From Pelosinus sp. IPA-1 (lineage in GTDB: Bacteria; Bacillota; Negativicutes; DSM-13327), in NCBI RefSeq assembly GCF_030269905.1, contig NZ_BSVC01000003.1, forward strand, positions 491,356 through 555,355: a DNA stretch of 64,000 nucleotides. Reading direction: 5' to 3'. Shown in pieces: positions 15,164 through 24,943 of the stretch. Positions within the stretch are counted from its first letter, which is position 1. The number at the start of each line of letters is the position of its first letter. The position numbers and the translations under genes were made by a program. Below the pieces are notes generated by a model. The model was not told where the DNA came from, did no database searches, and saw only the letters and a program-made list of their open reading frames with translations.

Positions 15164-16675
15164 TTAAATTATGGGGCGACCAGCTGTATCCGATGATTGG
15201 ATCGTGTTCGCATTGCCTGAACCAAGGATACGGCCTAGTCTCCGTATTCCTTCTTTTAAGAGAGATTCGTTGTGGGTAGAAAAGGAAAGGCGCATTTCGT
15301 TACTCTTCGTTCCATTGGTATAGAAAGCTTCGCCAGGTACAAAGGAAACACCTACAGCAGCGGCGTGGCGTAGTAGTTCAGAGGATGACGCGGTAGGATT
15401 TAGAGTGCACCAGAAATAGAAACCGCCTTCAGGTATGGTAAAATCCATATAGTTATCACAGTATCGTCGGATCGCACTAGTCATAGTGTCCCGGCGTTTT
15501 TTATATTCTCTACGGACAGTGTTTAGATGAGCTGGTAAATAGTCTTCTTCTAGGCAGATATGGAGGATTCGCTGAGAAAGAGTATTGCTATGCAGATCCA
15601 TATATTGTTTTTCTTGGGCTAAACGATTGATCACCTGTGGGGCAGCGGTTACCCAGCCTATGCGTAGTCCAGGAAAGAGAATTTTGGAGAAAGTACCCAT
15701 ATAAATTACGCCACCATAGTTATCAAGACTTTTTAGAGAGGGGGGTGGTTGTTGATCGAAATATAATTGACTATAAGGATCGTCTTCTACAATAACGAGT
15801 CGATAACGTGCTGCTAGTCGAATAAGTTCTTGGCGATCTTTTAGAGACATGATCCGGCCAGTGGGGTTCTGAAAGGTAGGGATAGTATACATTAGTTTTG
15901 GCCGGTAGCGTATAAGATAGTCTTCCAAAATCTCAAAATTAAGTTGATCTGATTGAGGAAGGGAGAGAATACGGGCATTGGAAGCTTCTAAGGTCTGAAT
16001 AGCTCCTAAATAAGTAGGCGATTCAACGATAACATAGTCTCGCGGCTCGACGAAGGCTTTTACAATGAGATAGAGACTTTGTTGTGAACCTGATGCAATT
16101 AGGAAATGATCAGGGGAGGCCTGTATGCCCTGACGACCTTGCCAAGTCGCTAAGCTGTGCCTAAGAGGGAGGTATCCTTCAGTTGCCATATGACCGAAAT
16201 CGGAAAGTTCAAGATGATATTTACTTGATACAAGAGCTTTTTCAATGATACATAGAGGATATAAATCTGGATCTGGCATGCCGGCTGCCAGAGAGATAGC
16301 TTCATCTGCGGTAGGAGTAGAAATTAAATTGCGCAATAGTGATGAGAGGGGTGACTTATATTGGGGAGTAAATAATTGTTCCCAGGAGATATTAGTCGAC
16401 TGTTGGGTAGCGATAGATAATTCAGCAACATAGGTACCGCTTCCCACCTTGGTTAGTGCAAGTCCACGCTCTTCTAATAACCTATAAGCGCTGATTATTG
16501 TAGTGCGGCTAACATTGAGTAATTTGGCGAGTTCCCGTTCTGGAGGCAGCTTGGTACCAGCAGAGAGGGTGGAGCTTTGAATTTTTATTGCTAAATGATT
16601 GGCGATTTGTAGGTACATGGGGGCTGATCCAGACTGATCAATTCGAATGCCTCTTAATATTTTGGTAATATCCAT
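15164..16675 (-). CDS. MocR-type GntR/aminotransferase regulator
   Basis: A 503-aa regulator with a GntR winged helix (residues about 15-85, LPPERELAKLLNVSRTTIISAYRLLEERGL) fused to a class I aminotransferase-like domain. The PLP lysine is visible in GTFSKILFPGLRIGW. MocR proteins bind PLP and an amino compound as effector. It is transcribed away from azlC with a 120-nt intergenic region and probably controls that operon of azlCD and an aminotransferase. Confidence 0.85.
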   Translation of the reverse strand: MDITKILRGIRIDQSGSAPMYLQIANHLAIKIQSSTLSAGTKLPPERELAKLLNVSRTTIISAYRLLEERGLALTKVGSGTYVAELSIATQQSTNISWEQLFTPQYKSPLSSLLRNLISTPTADEAISLAAGMPDPDLYPLCIIEKALVSSKYHLELSDFGHMATEGYLPLRHSLATWQGRQGIQASPDHFLIASGSQQSLYLIVKAFVEPRDYVIVESPTYLGAIQTLEASNARILSLPQSDQLNFEILEDYLIRYRPKLMYTIPTFQNPTGRIMSLKDRQELIRLAARYRLVIVEDDPYSQLYFDQQPPPSLKSLDNYGGVIYMGTFSKILFPGLRIGWVTAAPQVINRLAQEKQYMDLHSNTLSQRILHICLEEDYLPAHLNTVRREYKKRRDTMTSAIRRYCDNYMDFTIPEGGFYFWCTLNPTASSSELLRHAAAVGVSFVPGEAFYTNGTKSNEMRLSFSTHNESLLKEGIRRLGRILGSGNANTIQSSDTAGRPII

Positions 16676-16795
16676 TTATATTATTCTCCTTGAGAAAACA
16701 AATTGGTATTCTAAAAATATTATATTGGATATTTACAATAAAACTCCTGCAGGCTATTATAAATAAAAAAACTGTAAAGTATTGGAGGGGGAAGA

Positions 16796-17482
16796 ATGCG
16801 AGAAAAGGACTTTCGTGAGGGTGTGAGCGACACATTGCCTTTGTTGTTAGGGATGATTCCTTTTGGTCTGGCATATGGTATTTTGGGTAAATCCATTGGT
16901 CTTAGTTCAGGGGAGACGATTGCAATGTCTATTATGGTTTTTGCCGGAGCTGCTCAATTTATATGCTTGCCCATGTTTGCCGAAGGGGCTAGTTTGTTGA
17001 TGATTGCTTTTACGACTTTATTAATTAACCTTCGTCATCTTTTAATGGGAGCATCTCTTGCTACTTATATGAGTGGACTATCAATGCCGTTTAAAGCATT
17101 TCTTGCATTTGGGATGACGGATGAAACGTATGCTGTGACAATAAGTCGGGCTCAAAAAGGCGGGTATAGTGGATCCTATCAATTAGGAAGCAATGCAACA
17201 TGTTATTTACTATGGGTGATCTCCACAGTAGGCGGTGTTATTTTGGGAAGCCATATCAGTGATCCACTATCTTGGGGGTTGGATTTTGCTATGCCAGCTA
17301 CTTTTTTAGCATTATTGATTCCACGGTTGCGTGATAAAGTAAGTATTGTTGTTTGTCTTGTTGCGATTTTGGTCAGCGTGGGAGCTGTTATTTTAATTCC
17401 TGGTAAATGGTATATTATTATAGCTTGTTTAGCTGCAGTTACGGTAGGTGGGCTTATGGAAGGAGATCAGAATGCGGATTGA
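16796..17482 (+). CDS. azlC: AzlC-family branched-chain amino acid exporter, large subunit
   Basis: A 228-aa membrane protein with about seven helices and the AzlC hallmarks LPLLLGMIPFGLAYG, AGAAQF and LINLRHLLMGASL. With AzlD it exports branched-chain amino acids or analogues. GGAGGGGG precedes the ATG. Its last 11 nt overlap azlD. Confidence 0.9.
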   Translation: MREKDFREGVSDTLPLLLGMIPFGLAYGILGKSIGLSSGETIAMSIMVFAGAAQFICLPMFAEGASLLMIAFTTLLINLRHLLMGASLATYMSGLSMPFKAFLAFGMTDETYAVTISRAQKGGYSGSYQLGSNATCYLLWVISTVGGVILGSHISDPLSWGLDFAMPATFLALLIPRLRDKVSIVVCLVAILVSVGAVILIPGKWYIIIACLAAVTVGGLMEGDQNAD

Positions 17483-17789
17483 ATTTTTTATGAATATCCT
17501 CGCAATGGCGATAGCCACTTTTGCAACTCGTTTTATTAGTATCGGACTTTTGGGAAGTTCTGGTGTACCTGCATGGTTTGGACGCTTCTTGAAGCATGTA
17601 CCGACGGCTATGCTGACAGCTTTAATTGCCCCAGCAATTTTTGCGCCAAGAGGTTACATAGAGCTGACCTTTGCAAATCACTATCTTATGGCAGGGACAG
17701 TAGCGATTTTTGTAGCTTATAAACGTCAGCCTCCCATTGCTACCATGGGCGCGGGGATAGCTGTGATGTTGGCTTTGCGCATTATGTAG
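17472..17789 (+). CDS. azlD: AzlD small subunit
   Basis: A 105-aa, four-helix membrane protein, partner of AzlC. The motif ATFATRFISIGLLG followed by RFLKHVPTAMLTALIAPAIF is characteristic. ATG 17472 has GGAG at 6 nt and lies inside the azlC end, which suggests translational coupling; the earlier GTG lacks this signal. Confidence 0.9.
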   Translation: MRIEFFMNILAMAIATFATRFISIGLLGSSGVPAWFGRFLKHVPTAMLTALIAPAIFAPRGYIELTFANHYLMAGTVAIFVAYKRQPPIATMGAGIAVMLALRIM

Positions 17790-17874
17790 AATTACTATTT
17801 ATTCAAATGAAGATAAACGTCAATGAAGATTTTTTTATGTAAAAATAGAGAATTAAGTAAGAGGAGTTTTAATT

Positions 17875-19062
17875 ATGGCCATTTCTTTTGCAAAACGTAT
17901 AGAGGCTTTGCAAGCCTCTGAAATACGCGAAATATTAAAGCTGACACAAAGGGAAGAAATGATATCCTTTGCAGGCGGTTTGCCAGCCCCAGAATTATTT
18001 CCTATAGAAGAAATGAAAGAGATATCTAGAATGGTATTAGAGGAAATGGGGAGAGAAGCCCTCCAGTATTCCATAACTGAGGGATATCAACCATTGAGAG
18101 ATAAAATAGCCCAGAGAATGAATCGAAAGTTTCAAACTAGTGTAAATGCAAAGCAGATTTTAATTACATGCGGTTCACAACAAGCGCTTGATTTTTCGGG
18201 AAAGCTTTTCTTAGATAAGAACGACATTGTCTTATGCGAAAGTCCCACTTATTTGGCTGCTATTAGTGCCTTTAATGCCTATGAACCTCAGTTTGTTGAA
18301 GTACCTACTGATGAGCATGGGATGATCATCGAAGAACTTGAACACATTCTAAAAACAAGAAAACGGATAAAATTAATATATGTCATCCCAGATTTTCAAA
18401 ACCCTACAGGTAAGACTTGGTCGTTGGAACGTAGGCTTGATTTTATGAAAATCGTGACAAAGTATGAAATTCCAGTTATTGAAGATAATCCTTATGGAGA
18501 ATTGCGTTTTGAAAATCAAATCCTTCCCTCATTAAAATCGATGGATACAAAAGGGTTTGTAATCTTTACTAGTACTTTTTCAAAAACATTCTGTCCAGGT
18601 TTACGTATTGGTTGGATTGCTGCTGATGCTAAATTCATCGAAAAATACGTACTAATCAAGCAAGGGGCTGATTTGTGTACGTCGATGAGAAGCCAGATGG
18701 AAATAACAAAATATATAGATGTATACGATTTTGAAGCACACATACAGAAATTAATTGCTTTATATCGGAAACGGAGGGATCTAATGGTAGAAGCTTTGGA
18801 TAAGAATCTACCACAAGGAGTAAAATTTACACATCCACAGGGAGGATTGTTTCTTTGGGTTGAGCTTCCGCCTAATGTAAAGGCTATGGAATTATTAACA
18901 GAATGTCTAAAAATTAATGTTGCCTTTGTACCTGGTGATTCCTTTTTCCCTAATGGTGGTGTTGAAAACACGCTGCGCTTAAATTATTCAAATATGTCAG
19001 AGAAAAAAATCATAGCGGGAATAGAGCGATTGTCACAAGCAATTTATAAGTGCTTACGATGA
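17875..19062 (+). CDS. PLP-dependent aminotransferase (2-aminoadipate/LysN type)
   Basis: A 395-aa fold-type I aminotransferase. Substrate and cofactor motifs are ISFAGGLPAPELFP, TCGSQQALDF, VIPDFQNPTGKTWS and the PLP lysine in STFSKTFCPGLRIGW; the C-terminal LRLNYS arginine binds the carboxylate. Members transaminate 2-aminoadipate, aromatic or branched-chain amino acids. It follows azlD by 85 nt and resembles the catalytic half of the MocR protein. The three genes may form one amino-acid efflux/turnover unit. Confidence 0.85.
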   Translation: MAISFAKRIEALQASEIREILKLTQREEMISFAGGLPAPELFPIEEMKEISRMVLEEMGREALQYSITEGYQPLRDKIAQRMNRKFQTSVNAKQILITCGSQQALDFSGKLFLDKNDIVLCESPTYLAAISAFNAYEPQFVEVPTDEHGMIIEELEHILKTRKRIKLIYVIPDFQNPTGKTWSLERRLDFMKIVTKYEIPVIEDNPYGELRFENQILPSLKSMDTKGFVIFTSTFSKTFCPGLRIGWIAADAKFIEKYVLIKQGADLCTSMRSQMEITKYIDVYDFEAHIQKLIALYRKRRDLMVEALDKNLPQGVKFTHPQGGLFLWVELPPNVKAMELLTECLKINVAFVPGDSFFPNGGVENTLRLNYSNMSEKKIIAGIERLSQAIYKCLR

Positions 19063-19141
19063 AAGCTTGTTAGAAAGTGATAACACTATTACTAAAAAAT
19101 GGAGAACATATTCAATAGATAATAAAATTAGATGGAGTATC

Positions 19142-19193
19142 GCAAATAAGGGCAAGAATTACTGCAGATGAGTAATTCCTGCCCTTATTTGCA
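19142..19193. terminator. Rho-independent terminator with very long stem
   Basis: GCAAATAAGGGCA continues into GAATTACT and pairs with AGTAATTC, then TGCCCTTATTTGC, about 21 bp with one mismatch. It ends the aminotransferase transcript. The region 19194-19458 shows no further gene. Confidence 0.8.
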
Positions 19194-19458
19194 TTATTGA
19201 TGTTGAAGTAATAGATTTCTAATAACTAATTATGGTCATTAAAAAATAATTAAATAACTAAATAATAATCAAAGCATAATGTTAATTGTTTAGTTGTTTG
19301 TTACGATATAGTTACATAGCTTGGTAAAACAGGTCATAACTATCAAGGAAATTGGATTTTGATCATGAATCTGAAAAAGATAAAGAAGGTGTTGAGTAGG
19401 ACGTCATCCACAATAAAATCCGGAGCATAGCTTAACTAAATACTAAGGGGGACATGAA

Positions 19459-21492
19459 ATGCACTTTAGAATTACCAGTATACGTACGAGATTATTGCTT
19501 ATGATACTACCTTTAATAATAATCTCATTGGGAACGGTGGCTGGCCTAAGTTACTATTTTGCTAATCAATTTTTAGTAAGAAGTATTGATGAAACAGCGG
19601 TTTCTATAGGTGCTGATTATTCCAATCAAATTAAAGGGGACATTGCTGAAAGAGTCCTTGAATTAGAAGGTTTGGCTAGTAATCAAGTAATGCGAGGTAA
19701 TGATACTACCCAAATTGTTAAGGCTTTAAGTGAGCTTCATAAACGGACAGGTAATTTTGAAAACATCAATGCACTTGCTTTAGATGGTTTTGGGGTAAGA
19801 TTTAATGGAACTACAACGAATGTAAGTGACCGTGATTACTATAAAGCAGTATTGAATACCAAACAAGTGTACATATCGGATCCTTTACTTGCAAGAGCTA
19901 ATGGAAAGCTGAGTTTAATTATTGCCGTTCCAGTATTAGAAGATGGCAAACTTGTTAAAATAATAACGGGTAATGTTTCCTTACAGCAAGTAAATGATTT
20001 GATTAAAGAGGTTAAATTTAAAGAAAATGGGTTTGCCACTTTGATTGACGATTCAGGAATGATAATTGCTCATGGAAAAAGACCAGAATTAAATGGCAAA
20101 TTGAATATCGCTACAAAAAAACTAGACCCTGAACTTCAAGTGCAGAATACGGAAGTGGATAATCAATACAAGAAATTATTCGAAGAAGCGAAAACTGGGA
20201 AAAAAACTTCTGGGCGTTATATCGATTTAGATGGTGTTAAAAATTTTGGGGTTTTTACACCAATCAAACTCGCGGGAGGACAACTATGGGTAATGGTAGT
20301 TTCTGCACCAGAGGCAGAGGTTACGCAAGAGGTATCGGCTTTAGCTAAAAGTATGTTTTGGGTTGTTTTACTTTGCATATTATTAACAGCTCTTATGATT
20401 ACATATATCAGTAAAAAATTTGTTAAACCCATTATTCTTATGCGGGATGAAGCCTTGCTATTGGCAGATGGTGATCTTGGGCAGAGACAACTTGTCATTC
20501 ATTCTAATGATGAAATTGGGCAACTTGCTCGGGCCTTTATAGAAATGTCGGAAAAAATACGATCTCTGATTGTCGAAGTGCAAATGCAAGCAACCACAAT
20601 TGCTTCATCTAGCGAAGAGTTAACTGCAAGTGCACAGCAAGCTGCTCAAGCAGGAAATCAAGTAGCTTCTTCCATTACTCAAATTGCCCAAGGGACAGAA
20701 CGACAAGCTGCATCGGTAACGAGTATGTCGGCTGGAGCTGAGAGGATATCGGCTAGTATTGGGGAAATTGCAAATACAGGTAAAAAGATTTCGGAAACTG
20801 CTAGCGGCTCTACAAAGAATACAGAACGAGGGCAGGAAGCCATCGAGCAGGCGATGGCGCAAATGAAACAAATTAATCATGGATCAGAGTCTGTTCAAAG
20901 GGTCATTGGTGAACTTGCGAAGGGTTCGCAGGAAATAAGTGAAATAGTAAGCCTAATTGCTTCTATTGCAGGGCAAACCAATCTTCTTGCACTGAATGCA
21001 GCGATTGAAGCTGCAAGAGCTGGTGAACAGGGAAGAGGTTTTGCAGTGGTTGCGGAAGAGGTACGAAAGTTAGCAGAACAATCCAATCAAGCGACGGAAA
21101 AAATCGCCGAATTAATTAAAAGAAATGAAACTGATATGGAAGAAGCGATTGCTGCTACTCGTAACAATAGTGATGCAGTAGAAGCGGGTATGCATGTAGT
21201 TGAAATAGCGGGAAATATTTTCGAGGAGATTGCGGGTTCAGTTGCACAGTTATCAGATCAAATTTCTGGGATATCAGACTCTATTAATCAAATCGCAGTA
21301 GGAAGTCAAGAATTAGTTAAGTCAGTACAAATCATTGATTCTGAAAGTCAGACGAATGCTAGCGAGACTCTCAATGTTTCGGCAGTGAGTGAAGAACAAT
21401 TGGCTTCTATGGAAGAGATTGCTTCCGCTAGCCAAGTATTAGCGACTATAGCTAGTGAATTACAAGAAATTGTCGTTAAATTTAAAGTATAA
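19459..21492 (+). CDS. Methyl-accepting chemotaxis protein
   Basis: A 677-aa chemoreceptor. It has an N-terminal transmembrane helix (about residues 11-33) and a dCache-type ligand domain facing outside ([37 protein letters not shown]). A second helix (about 300-320), HAMP and the signalling domain follow, with hairpin tip [29 protein letters not shown]. Ligand is not known. AAGGGGG lies before ATG 19459. It is a monocistronic unit, with no che genes in the window. Confidence 0.9.
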   Translation: MHFRITSIRTRLLLMILPLIIISLGTVAGLSYYFANQFLVRSIDETAVSIGADYSNQIKGDIAERVLELEGLASNQVMRGNDTTQIVKALSELHKRTGNFENINALALDGFGVRFNGTTTNVSDRDYYKAVLNTKQVYISDPLLARANGKLSLIIAVPVLEDGKLVKIITGNVSLQQVNDLIKEVKFKENGFATLIDDSGMIIAHGKRPELNGKLNIATKKLDPELQVQNTEVDNQYKKLFEEAKTGKKTSGRYIDLDGVKNFGVFTPIKLAGGQLWVMVVSAPEAEVTQEVSALAKSMFWVVLLCILLTALMITYISKKFVKPIILMRDEALLLADGDLGQRQLVIHSNDEIGQLARAFIEMSEKIRSLIVEVQMQATTIASSSEELTASAQQAAQAGNQVASSITQIAQGTERQAASVTSMSAGAERISASIGEIANTGKKISETASGSTKNTERGQEAIEQAMAQMKQINHGSESVQRVIGELAKGSQEISEIVSLIASIAGQTNLLALNAAIEAARAGEQGRGFAVVAEEVRKLAEQSNQATEKIAELIKRNETDMEEAIAATRNNSDAVEAGMHVVEIAGNIFEEIAGSVAQLSDQISGISDSINQIAVGSQELVKSVQIIDSESQTNASETLNVSAVSEEQLASMEEIASASQVLATIASELQEIVVKFKV

Positions 21493-21529
21493 GATAAGAC
21501 AAAATAGTATATGTGTGTAATAGCATAAT

Positions 21530-21576
21530 AGGAAAGAGCCATAATTGCCCTGTGGGGTATTTATGGCTCTTTCCTA
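21530..21576. terminator. Bidirectional terminator
   Basis: GGAAAGAGCCATAA pairs with TTATGGCTCTTTCC between two converging genes. Confidence 0.85.
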
Positions 21577-21610
21577 TAATGTATGTTGTAGAATGTAATT
21601 TTACATGTTA

Positions 21611-22768
21611 TTACTCTGCAGAATCTCCACCTTTAGATAATTTCTTGGTTTCTACATTGATGATAATGTTAGTGCCGGTATGGTAAGGGCTATTGCGATT
21701 AATGCTAGGCTCAGCGACAGGGATATTCCTTTTGATAAGTAGATCACGGAGAATCCAAGGTTTATCTGAAATAATACCATCTACGTCCATATCAATTAAC
21801 ATATTCATAGATTTAGGACTATTTACAGTCCAGGGAACAACCTTCATACCTAATTCGTGAGCTTCACTAACTAACTGTGGTGAGAGCTCTTCCCAGTAGG
21901 GAGATATGATATCAGCCCCAATTGCTTTTGCTGCTTTTACATAGTCGCCATGAAAATCATTGATATTTAGGCCTGCCAACCAAGGAGACGCATTTTTATC
22001 ACCGATTTTGAGATAACATCCATCTACTAAGCCCCAAGAAGGTTGTTCGCAGCTTAAGGCAACGAGGGTAATAGTAGGATCAATGTTATGCATAATTTTT
22101 AATGTTCGCCAATCAAACGATTGCAGAAATACCCGATCTTCCATATGATATTTTTTTACGATTTCATAAAATTTCTTTACAAATTTTTCTGGATCAGCAT
22201 TGTTTGTATGATTTGGATCAGCAGGATCTGCATAAGATTTTGTTTCTAAATTGAAATAAATTTTATCGTTGCCATAAGAATTGGCTAATTCAAAAACTTC
22301 TTCCAAGGTAGGAAATTTTGTTCCAGGCACAGGTAGTTGGGTTTTACCATGGCTTTCATAATAATCACCAGAGTTAGGATTCATCGTACCAACATCAAAT
22401 TGTTTTATTTCTTTTAACGTCATTTTGCGAATATCATATTGACCTGCTTTTACATAATTACCATCAGAACCTTTTGTCAAATTTGTGCTCATAATAGGAT
22501 TATGACTGATTACGATTTGATCATCTTTCGTTAGTTGCATATCCATTTCTAGAGTTGTTACACCGAGTTCTAAGGCATAAGCGAAAGAAACAAGGGTGTT
22601 TTCTGGGCGAGCGTCTCGTCCACCGCGATGTGCTTCTAAATCAAAAACTTGAGGATTGGCTTTAGCCTCTACCTGTGGGATGTCAATTAGATTGATAGCA
22701 AATGTTAGTACTGCAAGGGTCACGCCTGCTGCAAGAAAATGTGTCCAAGAAATGTTTGTGAAGTTCAT
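21611..22768 (-). CDS. Secreted glycerophosphodiester phosphodiesterase
   Basis: A 385-aa GDPD-family TIM barrel with an N-terminal signal or anchor helix (FLAAGVTLAVLTFAINLI), so it acts outside the membrane. Catalytic motifs are AHRGGRDARPENT, LEMDMQLTKDDQIVISHNP and the metal glutamate in YFNLETKS. It hydrolyses glycerophosphodiesters to glycerol-3-phosphate and an alcohol. The length and insertions match periplasmic GlpQ-like enzymes. Not in an operon. Confidence 0.85.
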   Translation of the reverse strand: MNFTNISWTHFLAAGVTLAVLTFAINLIDIPQVEAKANPQVFDLEAHRGGRDARPENTLVSFAYALELGVTTLEMDMQLTKDDQIVISHNPIMSTNLTKGSDGNYVKAGQYDIRKMTLKEIKQFDVGTMNPNSGDYYESHGKTQLPVPGTKFPTLEEVFELANSYGNDKIYFNLETKSYADPADPNHTNNADPEKFVKKFYEIVKKYHMEDRVFLQSFDWRTLKIMHNIDPTITLVALSCEQPSWGLVDGCYLKIGDKNASPWLAGLNINDFHGDYVKAAKAIGADIISPYWEELSPQLVSEAHELGMKVVPWTVNSPKSMNMLIDMDVDGIISDKPWILRDLLIKRNIPVAEPSINRNSPYHTGTNIIINVETKKLSKGGDSAE

Positions 22769-23022
22769 TAAAACACTCTCCTGAATTTTATTTATCCCTC
22801 AAATTGGAATATATTGGTTTAAGTATAAACGAAAGAATCGCATAGATTGTTATTAACATGTTTTGTTTTTGTTAAAATTCATATATGATTATAAAATTGA
22901 GTGTACCACTGAGATCATGATTTTATAACTTAGTTAAAAAATAGGGAAATTTTGACGGACTCCATTTAATGTGTTAAATTGTATCTTAAGGAAAAACAAT
23001 TTAAGTAAAGAAGGTATTGTTA

Positions 23023-23964
23023 ATGAGTGTTCTTAAATCAAATTTGTTACTTTTGTTAGCTGCAGCGATATGGGGCTTTGCTTTTGTAGCCCAGAGAGTA
23101 GGAATGGAATATGTAGGTCCTTTTACTTTTAATGGTGTTAGATTTGCATTGGGGAGTCTTTCCTTAGTGCCTCTTATGCTATTTTACAATAAAAACCCCC
23201 AGGATGAAGGGAGTAAAGACCGAAGTATAAAACATGTGGCAGGAGCTGGTCTTCTTGCTGGTGCAGTTCTTTTTATGGGCGCATCTTTGCAACAAATTGG
23301 CTTGGTATATACTACAGCAGGAAAAGCAGCCTTTATTACTTGTCTATATATTGTGCTTGTGCCTTTGGTAGGGGTATTTTTAAAACAATATGTTAGCATG
23401 AGTACTTGGCTTGGGTCTATTATTGCTGTTGCCGGGTTATATCTCTTGTGTGTTAAAGATAGCTTTTCTATTTCTTATGGGGAATTTCTTGAACTTGTAG
23501 GGGCTTTATTCTGGGCTGTTCATATTTTAGTAATTGATCATTTTTCGCGAAAAGTCGATGTATTAAAATTATCCTTTTTTCAATTTGTTACCTGTTCTAT
23601 TATGAGTTTAATTACTGCTTTCTTCATAGAAACGATAAGTATCAATACTCTCAGTCAAGCATTAATGCCAATACTTTATGGTGGTATTTGTTCTGTTGGT
23701 ATTGCTTATACCTTGCAAGTAGTTGGTCAAAAAAATGCACAGCCATCCCATGCAGCAATTATCCTCAGTATGGAAACCGTGTTTGCAACCATTGGTGGCT
23801 GGATGATTTTAAATGAAATGCTAGGAAGGAGAGAACTGCTGGGATGTATTATTATGCTAGTAGGTATGCTCCTATCGCAACTTCAAAATATTAGACAATC
23901 AAAAAAGCAAAATGAAAGCAATCTTGCATACTCTTGCTCAAAAAGTCAACACGAACTATTATAA
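23023..23964 (+). CDS. EamA/DMT-family transporter
   Basis: A 313-aa protein with ten membrane helices and two EamA repeats (LLAAAIWGFAFVAQRVGMEYVGPFTFNGVRF; HAAIILSMETVFATIGGWMILNEMLG, broken here for length). It is distinct from the one at 5143-5976. ATG 23023 is chosen for AGAAGG upstream; an in-frame TTG two codons earlier is less well placed. Substrate unknown. Monocistronic, ended by a terminator. Confidence 0.85.
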   Translation: MSVLKSNLLLLLAAAIWGFAFVAQRVGMEYVGPFTFNGVRFALGSLSLVPLMLFYNKNPQDEGSKDRSIKHVAGAGLLAGAVLFMGASLQQIGLVYTTAGKAAFITCLYIVLVPLVGVFLKQYVSMSTWLGSIIAVAGLYLLCVKDSFSISYGEFLELVGALFWAVHILVIDHFSRKVDVLKLSFFQFVTCSIMSLITAFFIETISINTLSQALMPILYGGICSVGIAYTLQVVGQKNAQPSHAAIILSMETVFATIGGWMILNEMLGRRELLGCIIMLVGMLLSQLQNIRQSKKQNESNLAYSCSKSQHELL

Positions 23965-24020
23965 GTTTCTCAAAATAAAGAGATGTACATTTTAACAAGT
24001 TGACAGAGATTTATACAGTA

Positions 24021-24058
24021 AAAAATGCTTGCGGATATACAGCAAGCATTTTTTTTAT
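24021..24058 (+). terminator. Rho-independent terminator
   Basis: AAAAATGCTTGC pairs with GCAAGCATTTTT, then a T run. Confidence 0.85.
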
Positions 24059-24260
24059 CGCTGATTAGAAATTGAATGCATATTATATAGATAAATAGAT
24101 AAATATAGACATATAGGGAGCTTGATAGCGATAATTACATTTGTTGAACATCTACTAGTTATATAATCATCTTAATAGCCAATTTAAAGATTTGACGAAA
24201 AGTCAATTAGGTATTGACACATTTCTATAAAGGTAGTAATCTCATAGTATAATAATAATT

Positions 24261-24410
24261 CTTCGTTAGGTGAGGCTCCTGCATAAACATAGGCCACTGC
24301 CCGGAAATGTCGAGAGACGCCAATGGGTAGAACAGGTACTACCGGATTAAGGTTTTACTTAAGGTGGCTGAGTGATTTGGGTTTGTACTCTACGTTATGC
24401 AGTGCCAAAA
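24261..24410 (+). promoter_or_regulatory. M-box (ykoK) Mg2+ riboswitch, first of two
   Basis: Matches the M-box consensus in order: CTTCGTTAGGTGAGGCTCCT, ACATAGGCC, CTGCCCGGAAATGTCGAGAG, ACGCCAATGGGTAGAACAGG, TAAGGTTTTACTTAAGGTGG and CTCTACGTTATGCAGTGCC. When Mg2+ is bound, this aptamer exposes a downstream terminator. A candidate promoter element TTGACA lies at 24214-24219 and TATAAT at 24248-24253, though their spacing is too long to be one promoter. Confidence 0.92.
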
Positions 24411-24453
24411 CTCGTACGAGTGAGGAAGGTGTGAATGTATTTAGTTCGCTTAT

Positions 24454-24490
24454 TAAGCCTTCCGGCAAGGGAGGCTTTATCTATTTTTTT
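24454..24490 (+). terminator. Terminator of the first M-box
   Basis: AAGCCTTCC pairs with GGGAGGCTT, followed by a T-rich run. This is the expected expression platform. Confidence 0.8.
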
Positions 24491-24568
24491 ATTTAGTAAA
24501 GAATACGACCACGGTACTGCATAGAATAATAGGGCAACAGGTACTTAGAATTATATAATATAGAACTT

Positions 24569-24713
24569 CTTCGTTAGGTGAGGCTCCTGTATGAACATAG
24601 GCCATTGCCCGGAAACGTCGAAAGACGCCAATGGGTAGAACAGGTACTACCGAATTAAGGTTTTACTTAAGGTGGCTGAGGTTATTTTGACCTCTACGTT
24701 ATGCAGTGCCAAA
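24569..24713 (+). promoter_or_regulatory. M-box Mg2+ riboswitch, second of two
   Basis: A second complete M-box, nearly identical to the first through its core (CTTCGTTAGGTGAGGCTCCT, ACATAGGCC, TGCCCGGAAACGTCG, AATGGGTAGAACAGG, CTCTACGTTATGCAGTGCC). A TATAAT at 24554-24559 could give it its own start, or it may sit on read-through from the first. Confidence 0.92.
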
Positions 24714-24760
24714 GCTCAACGATTGGGGAAGGTCGTAGTAATAGCATCATGGTGACATGA

Positions 24761-24795
24761 AAGACCTTCTTATAGACGATAAGAGGTCTTTTTAT
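24761..24795 (+). terminator. Terminator of the second M-box
   Basis: AAGACCTTCTTAT pairs with ATAAGAGGTCTT with one bulge, followed by TTTTTAT. Confidence 0.8.
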
Positions 24796-24835
24796 ATTCC
24801 TGTTTGCTTATTGAAATAATAATGGAGGTGGTTTT

Positions 24836-24940
24836 ATGGATTCCGGTCCCAGTGGCAGCATAAAAATCCAAAGTGTATATAAGAATTGTCTGTCCATCTT
24901 ATGTAAAGCGGACGGACTCCGACAAAAGAAGGAGGAATAG
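24836..24940 (+). CDS. Leader ORF, 34 aa, before the Mg2+ sensor gene
   Basis: ATG 24836 has GGAGGTGG just upstream and the frame runs 34 codons to TAG at 24938-24940. The peptide begins MDSGPSGSIKIQ and ends GLRQKKEE. Its last codons (AAG GAG GAA) are the ribosome site of the next gene, whose ATG lies 3 nt after the stop, so translation is likely coupled. It may be a leader peptide or a small protein; I recognise no family. Confidence 0.5.
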   Translation: MDSGPSGSIKIQSVYKNCLSILCKADGLRQKKEE

Positions 24941-24943
24941 AAT

